64,000 nucleotides of DNA from Achromobacter deleyi (GTDB taxonomy: Bacteria; Pseudomonadota; Gammaproteobacteria; Burkholderiales; Burkholderiaceae_B): assembly GCF_902859705.1 (NCBI RefSeq), contig NZ_CADIJO010000002.1, positions 310,001 through 374,000 on the forward strand, read 5' to 3'. The notes below the pieces were generated by a model. That model was not told the DNA's origin, searched no databases, and saw only the letters and a program-made list of their open reading frames with translations. Every line of letters starts with the position of its first letter. Within the stretch, counting starts at the first letter, position 1. Positions 23,019 to 30,842 of this stretch are shown here, one piece after another. Both the position numbers and the translations under genes were made by a program.

Positions 23019-23875
23019 CGCGTTACCCAACGGGAACCGAACAGCCCGGCAGGGCGGAGCAGCAGGCACAGCGCCATCAGCGCAAAGGCCACCACGGCGC
23101 GGTAGTGGGGCGGCAGCCACAGCGTGGACAGTTCGGCCGCCACGCCCAGCAGCAGCGCGCCCGGCACGGCGGCCAAAGGCTGGCCGATGCCGCCCAGGAC
23201 CGCGGCGGCAAAGACGGGCAGCAGGTAGTTCCAGCCCATCAGCGGGTCGACACCGATGTCCAGCCCGACCAGCAGGCCGGCCAAGGCGGTCAGCACGCCG
23301 GCCACGGCCCAGGTGGCCGCGACTACGCGGCCTTGCGAGATGCCGCGCACGGCGGCCAGCGGCGCGTTGTCGGCCACCGCCCGCATGGCGCGCCCCAGCC
23401 GGGTGTGGCGCAGCAGCAGCCACACCGCCGCCAGCGCCGCCACGGTGACGGCCAGCGTCAGTACCTGTTCCTGGTTGATGCGCAGGCCGGCCAACCGGAT
23501 GGGCCGCGAGGCGGCCACCTCATAACCGCGGGTGGCGCCGCCGGCCGCGAGCCGCACGGCGTTCTCCAGCACGAAGGCCAGCCCCATGGATGCCACCAGC
23601 AAGGTCACGCCAGAGCGATCGCGCAAGGGACGAAACACCAGCCAGTCTGCCGCCAGGGCCAGCAGCGCGGACCCGGCGGCGCCCGCCGCCACGGCCGCGG
23701 GCAACGGCCAGCCGGCCAGCGCGTTGAAGGCCCAGATGAGATAGGCGCCCGCCGTCAGCATGGCGCCGATGGCAAAGTTGGCAAAGCGCAGCACGCCGAA
23801 TGTCAGTGACAGCGCCAGCGCAGGCAGCGCCACCAGCAGGCCTGTCACCAGGCCATTGAACAGCAGTTGGATCAC
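23015..23875 (-). CDS. Branched-chain-amino-acid-type ABC transporter permease (LivH-like)
   Basis: A 286-aa inner-membrane permease with the LivH signature 'LSLTFGVLRFANFAIGAML' near the N-terminus, 'RPLRDRSGVTLLVASMGLAF', and the EAA-like 'TRLGRAMRAVADNAPLAA'. The start codon is GTG, overlapping the livF stop (GTGA). It is the fifth of six tightly linked transport and enzyme genes. Confidence 0.9.
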   Translation of the reverse strand: MIQLLFNGLVTGLLVALPALALSLTFGVLRFANFAIGAMLTAGAYLIWAFNALAGWPLPAAVAAGAAGSALLALAADWLVFRPLRDRSGVTLLVASMGLAFVLENAVRLAAGGATRGYEVAASRPIRLAGLRINQEQVLTLAVTVAALAAVWLLLRHTRLGRAMRAVADNAPLAAVRGISQGRVVAATWAVAGVLTALAGLLVGLDIGVDPLMGWNYLLPVFAAAVLGGIGQPLAAVPGALLLGVAAELSTLWLPPHYRAVVAFALMALCLLLRPAGLFGSRWVTR

Positions 23876-24615
23876 GTCGCGACCCCCATGTACAGCCGCT
23901 GGAAATCGGGATCGGCCAGCAGCGCCTGCGGCGTGTCGACGCGCCGCACTTGTCCCGCGGCCAGCACCGCGACGCGTTCGGCTACCGACAGCCCCAGCTT
24001 GACGTTCTGTTCGATCAGCAGCAGCGTCGCGCCGCCCGTACGGATGCGCGCGATGGTCTCGAACAGCAATCCGGCGTTGCGCGGCGACAGCCCGGCCGAC
24101 GGCTCGTCCAGCACCAGCAGGGCCGGGCGCGGCATCAGCGCCGCGGCCATCGCCACCATCTGCCGCTGGCCGCCGCTGAGCAACCCGGCCGGCGTGGCCA
24201 GCCGCGGACGGATCTCGGGGAACAGCGCCAGGACTTCCTCGACCCGCGTGCGCCAGCCCGCGCGGGCGCGCCGGTCCAGCAGGAATTCACCGCCCAGTCG
24301 CAGGTTTTCCAGCACGCTCAGGTTGCGAAACACATTGGCTTCCTGCGGCACGTAGCCCATGCCGGCGCGGGCCCGCGCGGGTGCATCCAGCCGCGTCACG
24401 TCGCGTCCGGCCAGCCAGACCTGGCCGCCACCGGGCCGCAGCAGGCCCACCACGGTCTTCATCAGGGTGGATTTGCCGGCGCCGTTGGGGCCCACGACCG
24501 TCAGTGCGGATCCGGCCGGCAGGTCCAGCTCGACGCCGTGCAGGATGGTGGACGCGCCATAGCCGGCTTCGATGCCGCACAGCGCCAGGCCGCCATGTTC
24601 GGGGGCGGCGCTCAT
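23872..24615 (-). CDS. ABC transporter ATP-binding protein (LivF-like)
   Basis: A 247-aa ATPase: Walker A 'GPNGAGKST', Q-loop 'YVPQEANVF', signature 'LLSGGQRQMV', Walker B 'LLVLDEPSAGLS', switch His replaced by Gln in 'LLIEQNV', as is usual for LivF. The start at 24615 overlaps the livG stop by 4 bp (ATGA). It pairs with the LivG-like ATPase to drive the LivHM permease. A longer frame to 25041 is antisense-like readthrough into livG and is not the gene. Confidence 0.92.
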   Translation of the reverse strand: MSAAPEHGGLALCGIEAGYGASTILHGVELDLPAGSALTVVGPNGAGKSTLMKTVVGLLRPGGGQVWLAGRDVTRLDAPARARAGMGYVPQEANVFRNLSVLENLRLGGEFLLDRRARAGWRTRVEEVLALFPEIRPRLATPAGLLSGGQRQMVAMAAALMPRPALLVLDEPSAGLSPRNAGLLFETIARIRTGGATLLLIEQNVKLGLSVAERVAVLAAGQVRRVDTPQALLADPDFQRLYMGVAT

Positions 24616-25391
24616 GCCGGTTCTCCCAGGTAGGCCTGCATGACGCGGTGGTCGGCGGTGACCTCGGCAAAGCTGCCGCGCGTGAGGACAGTGCCTTCGG
24701 CCAGCACGTAGACCTGGTCGCACAGGGCGGCGATGACGTCCATGTTGTGCTCGACGATGGCGAACGCCACGCCTTCGCCGCGCAGCGCCAGGATCAGGTC
24801 GCACAGATCGTCCATCAGCGCCGGGTTGACGCCTGCCGCGGGCTCGTCCAGCAGCACCAGGCGCGGCGCCAGCATCAGGGCGCGGGCGATCTCCAGCAGT
24901 TTCTTCTGCCCGCCGGACAAGGCGCCGGCCGGGCGGTCGGCGTGGGCGTCCAGCCGCACGCGCCGCAGCAGCGCCTCGGCCCGCGCGATCAGCGCGGCCT
25001 CGTGGCGGCGTACGTGGCCGGGGGTCAGAAACACCCGCCACAGAGCGTCGCCGGGATGGCCGGGTGAAGCGATCAGCAGGTTTTCCAGCACGGTCAGGCT
25101 GTCCAGCTCGCGCGCAATCTGGAAGCTGCGCGCCAGGCCCAGGCCGGCGCGTTGGTGCAGCGGCGTGCGGGTGATGTCGTGGCCGTCGAACTGGATGCGG
25201 CCGGCGTCAGGGCGGCGCACGCCGGCCAGCACGTCGAACAAGGTCGACTTGCCGGCCCCATTCGGGCCCACGATGCCGGTGATGGCGCCGGCGGGAATGG
25301 CCAGACTGGCGCCGTTCACCGCAGTGACGCCGCCAAATCGCACCACCACGTCATCGGCGCGCAGCAGCGGGGAAGCGGGGGGCGGCGTCAA
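24612..25391 (-). CDS. ABC transporter ATP-binding protein (LivG-like)
   Basis: A 259-aa ATPase: Walker A 'GPNGAGKST', signature 'ALSGGQKKLLEIA', Walker B 'RLVLLDEPAAGVN', and the LivG-type 'IVEHNMDVI' switch with His. The only sensible start is a TTG at 25391, directly abutting the TAA of the binding-protein gene, with GAGG about 11 bp before it. A TTG start next to the stop suggests reduced, coupled translation. Confidence 0.9.
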   Translation of the reverse strand: MTPPPASPLLRADDVVVRFGGVTAVNGASLAIPAGAITGIVGPNGAGKSTLFDVLAGVRRPDAGRIQFDGHDITRTPLHQRAGLGLARSFQIARELDSLTVLENLLIASPGHPGDALWRVFLTPGHVRRHEAALIARAEALLRRVRLDAHADRPAGALSGGQKKLLEIARALMLAPRLVLLDEPAAGVNPALMDDLCDLILALRGEGVAFAIVEHNMDVIAALCDQVYVLAEGTVLTRGSFAEVTADHRVMQAYLGEPA

Positions 25392-26618
25392 TTAATGCAA
25401 GACCTCGAGCAGCTGGTTGGCGCCGTTCTTGATGACGAAGTGGCCGAACTCGCGGTTGAGCTGGTCGCCGTTGGGCGTGAACGTGAACTGCGAGCCGGCG
25501 CCGCTGTAGGCCACGGCCTGGCCGGCGCGCAGCGCCTTCAGCCCGTCGACCGGCGATTCCACCTTGGCGCCCTGGCCATTGGCCACCAGCGGGATGGCCG
25601 CGGCGTAGCGCGCCGGATCGGCGCTGCCGGCCTGTTCGATCGCCAGCGCCAGCACCGAGATCTGGTCCCAGACATTGGACGGAAAGATCGCCAGCGTGGC
25701 GGGGTCGATGCCGGCAGCTTGCGCGAAGCGCTTGTAGGCCGACGAATTGACGGGCGGAATCGACTGGATGTGGTGGATGCCTTCGGCCACGTCGCGGCCC
25801 ACGGCCTTGATGAAAGCACCTTCGGCGTCGGCCGCGGACGAGTTGGCGTAGATCGGCGATTCAAAGCCGGAACGGTAGACCTCGCGGGCAATCGCCGACA
25901 GGTCGGGCAGGTAGCTCGGCACGAACACGGCGTCGGGCTTGCGCGCAAAGACCTTCTCTACTTCGGCGCGGTACGAGGCCTGGTTGGGGTTGTAATAGAC
26001 CACGTCCAGGATCTCGCCGCCCTGCGCCTTGAAGGTCTCGGCAAAGGGGTTGGCCAGGCTCAGCGTGAACGGCGTCTGCAAGGCCAGCACCGACGCGCGG
26101 CGGCCGCCGGCCTTGTGGATGGCGCGGGCAAACACCGGCCCCCAGTCGCTGCCGCGCGCCTGGAAGCGGTACACCAGGCCCTTGTTGTCGCCCTGCGTCA
26201 CTTCGTCGCCCGAGCCGCTGACCAAGAGCGGCACGCCGCGTTCCAGCGTGATGGGCTTGATGGCCATGGCGACCGCGCTGCTCCACACACCGGCAATCGC
26301 GATCACCTTGTTCACGTCCAGCAGCTTGCGCACCGCGGCCACGCCGGCCGTGGGGTTGCTTTCGTCGTCGATCACCACCACTTCCAATGGCCGCCCGCCC
26401 AGCACGCCGCCGGCCGCGTTGATGGTCTCGGCCGCCTTTTGCGCCGCGTTTGCCATGCCCTGGCCATAGGGGCCGCCGCCGCCGGTCAGCGGCGCCAGCA
26501 CGCCGATGCGCACGGGCTCGCCGGTGGCGGCGCGCGCCAGGCGCGGGATCAGCGGCAGCGCCAGGGCGGCGGCGGACAGGGACAGGAAGTAGCGGCGGTT
26601 CAGCGTGGGCATCGACAT
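25392..26618 (-). CDS. Liv-type ABC transporter substrate-binding protein with Tat-like signal
   Basis: A 408-aa periplasmic binding protein of the Leu/Ile/Val family ('VRIGVLAPLTGGGGPYGQG', 'GGRPLEVVVIDDESNPTAGV'). The N-terminus 'LNRRYFLSLSAAALALPL' has a twin-arginine motif and a Tat-style hydrophobic core, unusual for an amino-acid receptor. ATG 26618 was chosen; 26612 is an alternative, and no strong ribosome site precedes either. It follows the AhpD-like gene by 32 bp and is directly joined to livG. The ligand is probably the substrate of the flavin monooxygenase encoded two genes upstream (inferred). Confidence 0.88.
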   Translation of the reverse strand: MSMPTLNRRYFLSLSAAALALPLIPRLARAATGEPVRIGVLAPLTGGGGPYGQGMANAAQKAAETINAAGGVLGGRPLEVVVIDDESNPTAGVAAVRKLLDVNKVIAIAGVWSSAVAMAIKPITLERGVPLLVSGSGDEVTQGDNKGLVYRFQARGSDWGPVFARAIHKAGGRRASVLALQTPFTLSLANPFAETFKAQGGEILDVVYYNPNQASYRAEVEKVFARKPDAVFVPSYLPDLSAIAREVYRSGFESPIYANSSAADAEGAFIKAVGRDVAEGIHHIQSIPPVNSSAYKRFAQAAGIDPATLAIFPSNVWDQISVLALAIEQAGSADPARYAAAIPLVANGQGAKVESPVDGLKALRAGQAVAYSGAGSQFTFTPNGDQLNREFGHFVIKNGANQLLEVLH

Positions 26619-26650
26619 GGCGGCGTAAAGAGGGCGTGAAGGAAGAGGAT

Positions 26651-27193
26651 TCAGGCGTGTACGTCGGACGCGTGTTCGCCGATCTGCAGGGCCTGGTTGA
26701 AGCGGTTGAAAAAGCCGCACAGCGCGATGCGCAGCGTCAGTTCGACCAGTTGGCTTTCGGTGAAATGCGCGCGCAATGCGTCGAACAGGTCGTCGGGCAC
26801 GCGTTGGGCCGACCGCGTCACCTCGATGGCGTAGCGCACGACCAGCTTGTCGACGTCGGTCAGCTCGGGATGGTCGGCGTAGTCCAGCAGGCGGTTGGCG
26901 CCGGCCTCGGTGATGCCTTCGACCGCCAGGCGCGGCGCGTGGCTGGCCACGCAATAGGGGCAGTCGTTCAGCAACGACACGACCACGATGGCGATTTCGA
27001 TGTAGCGATACGGCACGGCGGCGCGCGCCTTCAGTTCGGCCAGCATGCCGTACAGGTGGCGCGCGGCCGGGTCCACCTGGGCCAGCACCGAGAACTGGTC
27101 GGCGAACACCGTGCCGCCCTGCGTATAGCTGTCGTACAGGGCGCGCAGGGCGGGTTCGAGGGTGTCGGGGGCGCGTTCGGCAACACGTGGCAT
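26651..27193 (-). CDS. AhpD-like (carboxymuconolactone decarboxylase family) protein
   Basis: A 180-aa helical protein with the redox motif 'CPYCVASH' (Cys78, Cys81, His85), the catalytic CxxC-His pattern of AhpD-type peroxidases. Family members are thiol-dependent peroxidase or reductase partners or related enzymes. It sits between the luciferase-type monooxygenase (34 bp upstream) and the binding protein (32 bp downstream), so it is cotranscribed. A likely role is protection from peroxide leaked by the flavin reaction or processing of the product; both are inferences. Confidence 0.83.
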   Translation of the reverse strand: MPRVAERAPDTLEPALRALYDSYTQGGTVFADQFSVLAQVDPAARHLYGMLAELKARAAVPYRYIEIAIVVVSLLNDCPYCVASHAPRLAVEGITEAGANRLLDYADHPELTDVDKLVVRYAIEVTRSAQRVPDDLFDALRAHFTESQLVELTLRIALCGFFNRFNQALQIGEHASDVHA

Positions 27194-27227
27194 GGTCGGT
27201 TCCAGTGGATCGATGAAAGGGGGAAGA

Positions 27228-28613
27228 TCAGTCGGCAAGGCGGTCGATGTCGGCGGCGATGCGCGCCGCCGGATGTGCCGCGTCGATGCGGGCGCTGGCG
27301 GCGCCGAGCTTTTCGCGCAGCGTGCCGGGCGCGTAGCGCGTGGGGTAGGCGCCACGGCGTTGCAGCTCGGGCACCAGGTAGCGGGCGATGTCGGCGTAGG
27401 TGCCGGGCGTTTCGGCGCAGGCCAGGTTGAAGCCGTCCAGGTCGGCCTCGTCGGCCCACGCTTGCAGCGCGTCGGCAACCGTGGCCGGGCCGCCGGCAAT
27501 CACCGGCCCGCGCCCGCCCAGGGCCACGTAGTCGATCGCATCGCGCACCGTCCAGCGGCGCGTCGGGTCCAGCTTGCTGAACGCCGCCAGCGCCGATTGG
27601 CCCGCGATGGTGTCCACGTATTCGAGCGGATCGTCCAGCGCGTGGCGCGACAGGTCCACCCCCGTCCAGCCGGCCAGCAAGGCGGCGGCGCCGGTGGTGT
27701 CCGCCTGCGCCTGGTAGCGCGCCAGGCGGGCCTGGGCAGCGGCATCGTCGGCGTCGACGATGACAGTGAACATGGCGTAGACCTTGACGGCGCGTGGGTC
27801 GCGCCCGGCGGCGGCAATGGCCTCGCGCACCTGGGCCGTGGCCTTGCGCGTGCCGGCCAGCGTCGGCGCGCCCACGAACACGCATTCGGCGTGGCGCGCG
27901 GCGAACGCCAGCCCGCGCGCCGAGCCGCCGGCCTGGAACAGCACCGGCGTGCGTTGCGGCGAAGGCTCGCATTGGTACACGCCTTCGGATTGCAGGTAGC
28001 GGCCGCGATAGCGCACGGGGCGGATATGCGCGGGGTCTGCGTACAGTCCGTCGCGCGCGCCGTGCACCACGGCGGCGTCGTCCCAGCTGCGTTCCCACAG
28101 CTGGTAGCAGATATCCAGGCATTCATCGGCCAGGTCGTAGCGCTGGTCATGCGACATCAAGGCGTCGCGCCCCAGGCTGCGTGCGCCGCTGTCCAGGTAC
28201 GACGTCACGACGTTCCACGCGATGCGGCCGCGCGACAGGTGGTCCAGCGTGGTGAAGCGGCGCGCCAGCACGTAGGGCGCTTCGTACGAAGACGACGCGG
28301 TGATGCCGAACCCCAGGTGGCGCGTCGCGCCCGCCATGATGGCGGCCAGCGGAAACGGATCGTTCATCGGGGTCTGCGCACCCGAACGCAGCACCGCGTC
28401 GGCGCTGCCGCCGTAGACGTCATACACGCCCAGCACATCACCCAGGAACAGTGCGTCAAAGCACGCGGCTTCCAGCAGGCGGGCGAGATTCGTCCAGTGT
28501 TCGGCGTCCAGATACGAGGCCGCCGCATCCGGCCCGTGCCGCCATTGTCCCGGCGCCAGGTGCCCGCCTGCACAGTTCATCAGGAAGGCATTGAAACGTA
28601 GGGTCTTGGGCAT
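27228..28613 (-). CDS. FMN-dependent monooxygenase, bacterial luciferase superfamily (NtaA/SnaA/DszA type)
   Basis: A 461-aa TIM-barrel flavin monooxygenase. 'RFNAFLMNCAGGHLAPGQWR', 'LGFGITASSSYEAPYVLAR' and 'GRIAWNVVTSYLDSGAR' are typical of the NtaA/DszA/SnaA group, which uses FMNH2 from a separate reductase to oxidise nitrilotriacetate, dibenzothiophene sulfone, long alkanes or similar. No reductase gene is present in the operon. It is the first gene of a leftward unit with AhpD-like, Liv-type ABC and possibly a 2OG-oxygenase-like gene. The ATG at 28613 lies only 18 nt after a terminator-like hairpin and has no obvious ribosome site. The substrate is unknown. Confidence 0.88.
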   Translation of the reverse strand: MPKTLRFNAFLMNCAGGHLAPGQWRHGPDAAASYLDAEHWTNLARLLEAACFDALFLGDVLGVYDVYGGSADAVLRSGAQTPMNDPFPLAAIMAGATRHLGFGITASSSYEAPYVLARRFTTLDHLSRGRIAWNVVTSYLDSGARSLGRDALMSHDQRYDLADECLDICYQLWERSWDDAAVVHGARDGLYADPAHIRPVRYRGRYLQSEGVYQCEPSPQRTPVLFQAGGSARGLAFAARHAECVFVGAPTLAGTRKATAQVREAIAAAGRDPRAVKVYAMFTVIVDADDAAAQARLARYQAQADTTGAAALLAGWTGVDLSRHALDDPLEYVDTIAGQSALAAFSKLDPTRRWTVRDAIDYVALGGRGPVIAGGPATVADALQAWADEADLDGFNLACAETPGTYADIARYLVPELQRRGAYPTRYAPGTLREKLGAASARIDAAHPAARIAADIDRLAD

Positions 28614-28630
28614 CGGGGGAAAGCGGCGGC

Positions 28631-28662
28631 GAAAAAAATAACCGGCTTGCAGGGCAAGCCGG
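28631..28662 (-). terminator. Terminator-like hairpin in the leader of the monooxygenase/ABC operon
   Basis: On the bottom strand a perfect 9-bp stem (arms 28654-28662 and 28642-28650) with a 3-nt loop is followed by TTATTTTTTT. It is intrinsic-terminator shaped and points toward the monooxygenase start 18 nt away. It could end the glycosyltransferase transcript, but a promoter-like pair lies between that gene and the hairpin, so it may act as an attenuator for the operon. Confidence 0.75.
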
Positions 28663-28706
28663 CTGGAACGTGTGATACGGAGACAAAGCCGAAATCGCGT
28701 GAACCC

Positions 28707-28747
28707 AGTGTAGGCAGCGCGCCGCCGCGCCGCCAATATGGATTGGC
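28707..28747 (-). promoter_or_regulatory. Candidate promoter with overlapping palindromic operator
   Basis: On the bottom strand TTGGCG (complement of 28731-28736) and TACACT (complement of 28707-28712) are 18 bp apart, a fair sigma-70 pair. The -35 overlaps a perfect dyad, GCCAAT/ATTGGC around a 4-bp centre (28732-28747). A repressor or activator bound there would control the monooxygenase/ABC operon. Predicted transcription would begin around 28700, giving a leader of roughly 85 nt containing the hairpin. Confidence 0.5.
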
Positions 28748-28873
28748 TATAAACACATCCTGGACGCTCGCGCGCCGTGGGCTTTACAGGAGGCCGGGCG
28801 TGCCTTATCCGCGTACGAGCGCGCAGGGGGACGTGCGCGCGTCGTTGCGATCAGGATGGGGTAACGGCTATTG

Positions 28874-29749
28874 TCAGCCGCGCGCCGCGCCGGCCCAGAG
28901 ACGCTGGAACCACGAGCGGCGCTCGGGCCGCGGCCGGTTGCCGGTGTAGTCCTTCTGCGAAGCCTTGATGACGTCGCCGAACGGGACGGCGTTGCGGTAG
29001 GCGTCCGGCATGTAGCCGGCATCGATGGCTTCGCGGTAGTAGCGGTCGAACAGCTCGGTCAGGTCGTGGCGCGCGTGCGGCACGACTTCGCCGTCGAACC
29101 AGTGATGGCGGCCTTCGGCGCGCAGGCGCGGCAGCGCGTAGCGGTGCGAGAACTGCGTGCCCATGTCGGAGTAATGCAGGATGCGGATGTCGTCTGCGGC
29201 CAGGCCTTCGCCGTCGATGCTGTTGTAGCGGGCGTCCAGGTGTTGCACCAGGTGCGGCCGGTCGGCGAAGTATTGCTTCATCTCGCGGTTGGCGTGGCGC
29301 TTGGCGCGCAGCGCTTCCAGGGACGGCAGATGGGCGCGTGCGCGTTCGCAGTCCCACAGGGCCACGCACGAGCGCCAGCCGTTGCCGTCGCCATCGCGGC
29401 GGCCGGCGACGATGGCATCACCGTGCAGGGGCAGGTCCCAGAGCTCGGCCAGGTCGCAACGCACCAGCATGTCCGCGTCCATGTACAAGGCGCGGCCCTG
29501 GAAGCCGGCGGCGGCGGGCACCGCCCAGCGGAATGCCGAGAACGGCGTCGACCATTTTTCAGTGCGCCAGCCGCGGCCGCGCGCGGGGTCGCAATACCAG
29601 GGGCTGGCGGGGTCGCGCGACAGGCGCATCCAGGTGATCTCGACCGGGCGGGATGCATGTTTGCGGGCGCTGTATTCCAGCACCATCATCTGTTCCAGGT
29701 CGCAATCGTTGGGGTCGCAGCCGACGAAAATCCTGATGGCGTTGTGCAT
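28874..29749 (-). CDS. Glycosyltransferase, GT8-like
   Basis: A 291-aa soluble protein with a GT-A fold pattern: the N-terminal 'RIFVGCDPND' strand, 'RTEKWSTPFSAFRW', and the metal/nucleotide-sugar DxD motif in 'RALYMDADMLVRCDL'. GT8-type enzymes transfer hexoses from UDP-sugars, often to lipopolysaccharide. No signal or membrane segment is seen. The gene stands alone: its neighbours are unrelated, the next gene on the same strand lies 260 bp downstream, and no other polysaccharide genes are visible. Acceptor and donor are unknown. Confidence 0.8.
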   Translation of the reverse strand: MHNAIRIFVGCDPNDCDLEQMMVLEYSARKHASRPVEITWMRLSRDPASPWYCDPARGRGWRTEKWSTPFSAFRWAVPAAAGFQGRALYMDADMLVRCDLAELWDLPLHGDAIVAGRRDGDGNGWRSCVALWDCERARAHLPSLEALRAKRHANREMKQYFADRPHLVQHLDARYNSIDGEGLAADDIRILHYSDMGTQFSHRYALPRLRAEGRHHWFDGEVVPHARHDLTELFDRYYREAIDAGYMPDAYRNAVPFGDVIKASQKDYTGNRPRPERRSWFQRLWAGAARG

Positions 29750-29900
29750 GTTGTCTCGTCATCCCTGGCAATGGCGCCGGTCCTCGAGGCCGGCGAACCT
29801 GAATTATTGCTGAATTGTAGGGGAATCAGAGCCAATACGCGTTAAAAAGTGTCGAGTTTTTGCGTAAATCTGTCCTAATGTGTCGCGGGCGCAAGACGCT

Positions 29901-30641
29901 TCACAGCACCCGAAGCATCATGTTGGCCCCCGCCGCCAGCAGCGTCAGCAGCACGATGCGGTTGAAGACGACGACATTGATGCGGTGGTAAAGCCGCCGC
30001 CCCAGCCACGACCCGACGATCGTGCCGGGCAGGGCCTGCCAGGCCAGCGAGACGACTTCGGCGGTGACGAGGCCTGATATGGCCTGCGAGACCAGCGCCA
30101 CGGCCAGGATCGACAGGTTGAACGACTGGAACACCGCGCGGCGCTCGTCCTTGGTCCAGCCTTGCAGGCCGGCCCACAGTGTGGGCAGGGGGCCGGACAG
30201 GCCCGCAATGCCGCCCAGCAGGCCGCCGCCCAACCCCACCAGGCCGTCCGCGAAAAGTGCGATCCGCGGGTGGGTGCGCGGCAGGCGCGCCTGGCCGTTC
30301 AGCAGCAGCATGGCGCACAGCGTCACCAGGATCACGCCCAGCCCGCCCTCGAACAGCCGCGGCGAGACATAAGGCAGCGCCGCGACGCCGACCGGCACGC
30401 CGAGCAAGCCTCCCACGATGAAGGGGGCCGACCGGCGCAGGTCGATGGCGTGCCAGATCGACGGCAGCGTCTGCAACTGCGACGTGACCGAACAGATGAT
30501 GACCAGCGGCGAGGCCAGGGCCGGGGGCAGGGCCAGGAGCCAGATCGGCAGCGCTGTGAGGCCGGTGCCAAAGCCGGTCAAACCGGACACTAGGCCGCCG
30601 GCCAGGGCGCCGCCGGTGATAAGAAGCGTAGAGGTCAGCAC
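29901..30641 (-). CDS. TauE/SafE family membrane transporter
   Basis: A 246-aa protein with about eight hydrophobic helices and the family's glycine-rich motifs: 'ITGGALAGGLVSGLTGFG' at the N-terminus and 'GLGGGLLGGIAGLSGPLPT' in the second half, an internal duplication. TauE/SafE members export or import sulfonates, sulfite or organic anions. The likely start is a GTG at 30641. It is divergent from a MocR-type regulator with three 12-bp direct repeats between the genes, so it is probably its target. A taurine or sulfonate link is possible because several MocR proteins control taurine or GABA use, but no catabolic gene is adjacent. Confidence 0.85.
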   Translation of the reverse strand: MLTSTLLITGGALAGGLVSGLTGFGTGLTALPIWLLALPPALASPLVIICSVTSQLQTLPSIWHAIDLRRSAPFIVGGLLGVPVGVAALPYVSPRLFEGGLGVILVTLCAMLLLNGQARLPRTHPRIALFADGLVGLGGGLLGGIAGLSGPLPTLWAGLQGWTKDERRAVFQSFNLSILAVALVSQAISGLVTAEVVSLAWQALPGTIVGSWLGRRLYHRINVVVFNRIVLLTLLAAGANMMLRVL

Positions 30642-30654
30642 GTGGAATCTGTGT

Positions 30655-30690
30655 GTGAAGCTTTGGGTGAAGCTTTGTGTGAAGCGGATC
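30655..30690. promoter_or_regulatory. Three 12-bp direct repeats between tauE-like and MocR genes
   Basis: GTGAAGC recurs at 30655, 30667 and 30679, exactly 12 bp apart; the first two units continue CTTTGG/CTTTGT. MocR/GabR regulators are known to bind directly repeated rather than inverted sites, so this is a plausible operator, 13 bp from the predicted transporter start and about 150 bp from the regulator start. Confidence 0.55.
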
Positions 30691-30842
30691 GAGGCCCTCG
30701 TTGTAGCGCCGATCCTTGGTGCGCGAACCGTCCGCTTTGCCGATGTCCGTCCTACCAGTGGCCGTCCATCGACGCGGCGTTGCCCCTAAAATTCCCGCGA
30801 GACCCGCTGCGCGATGCGCGCGCTTTTTTTGCATCCTTGCCC

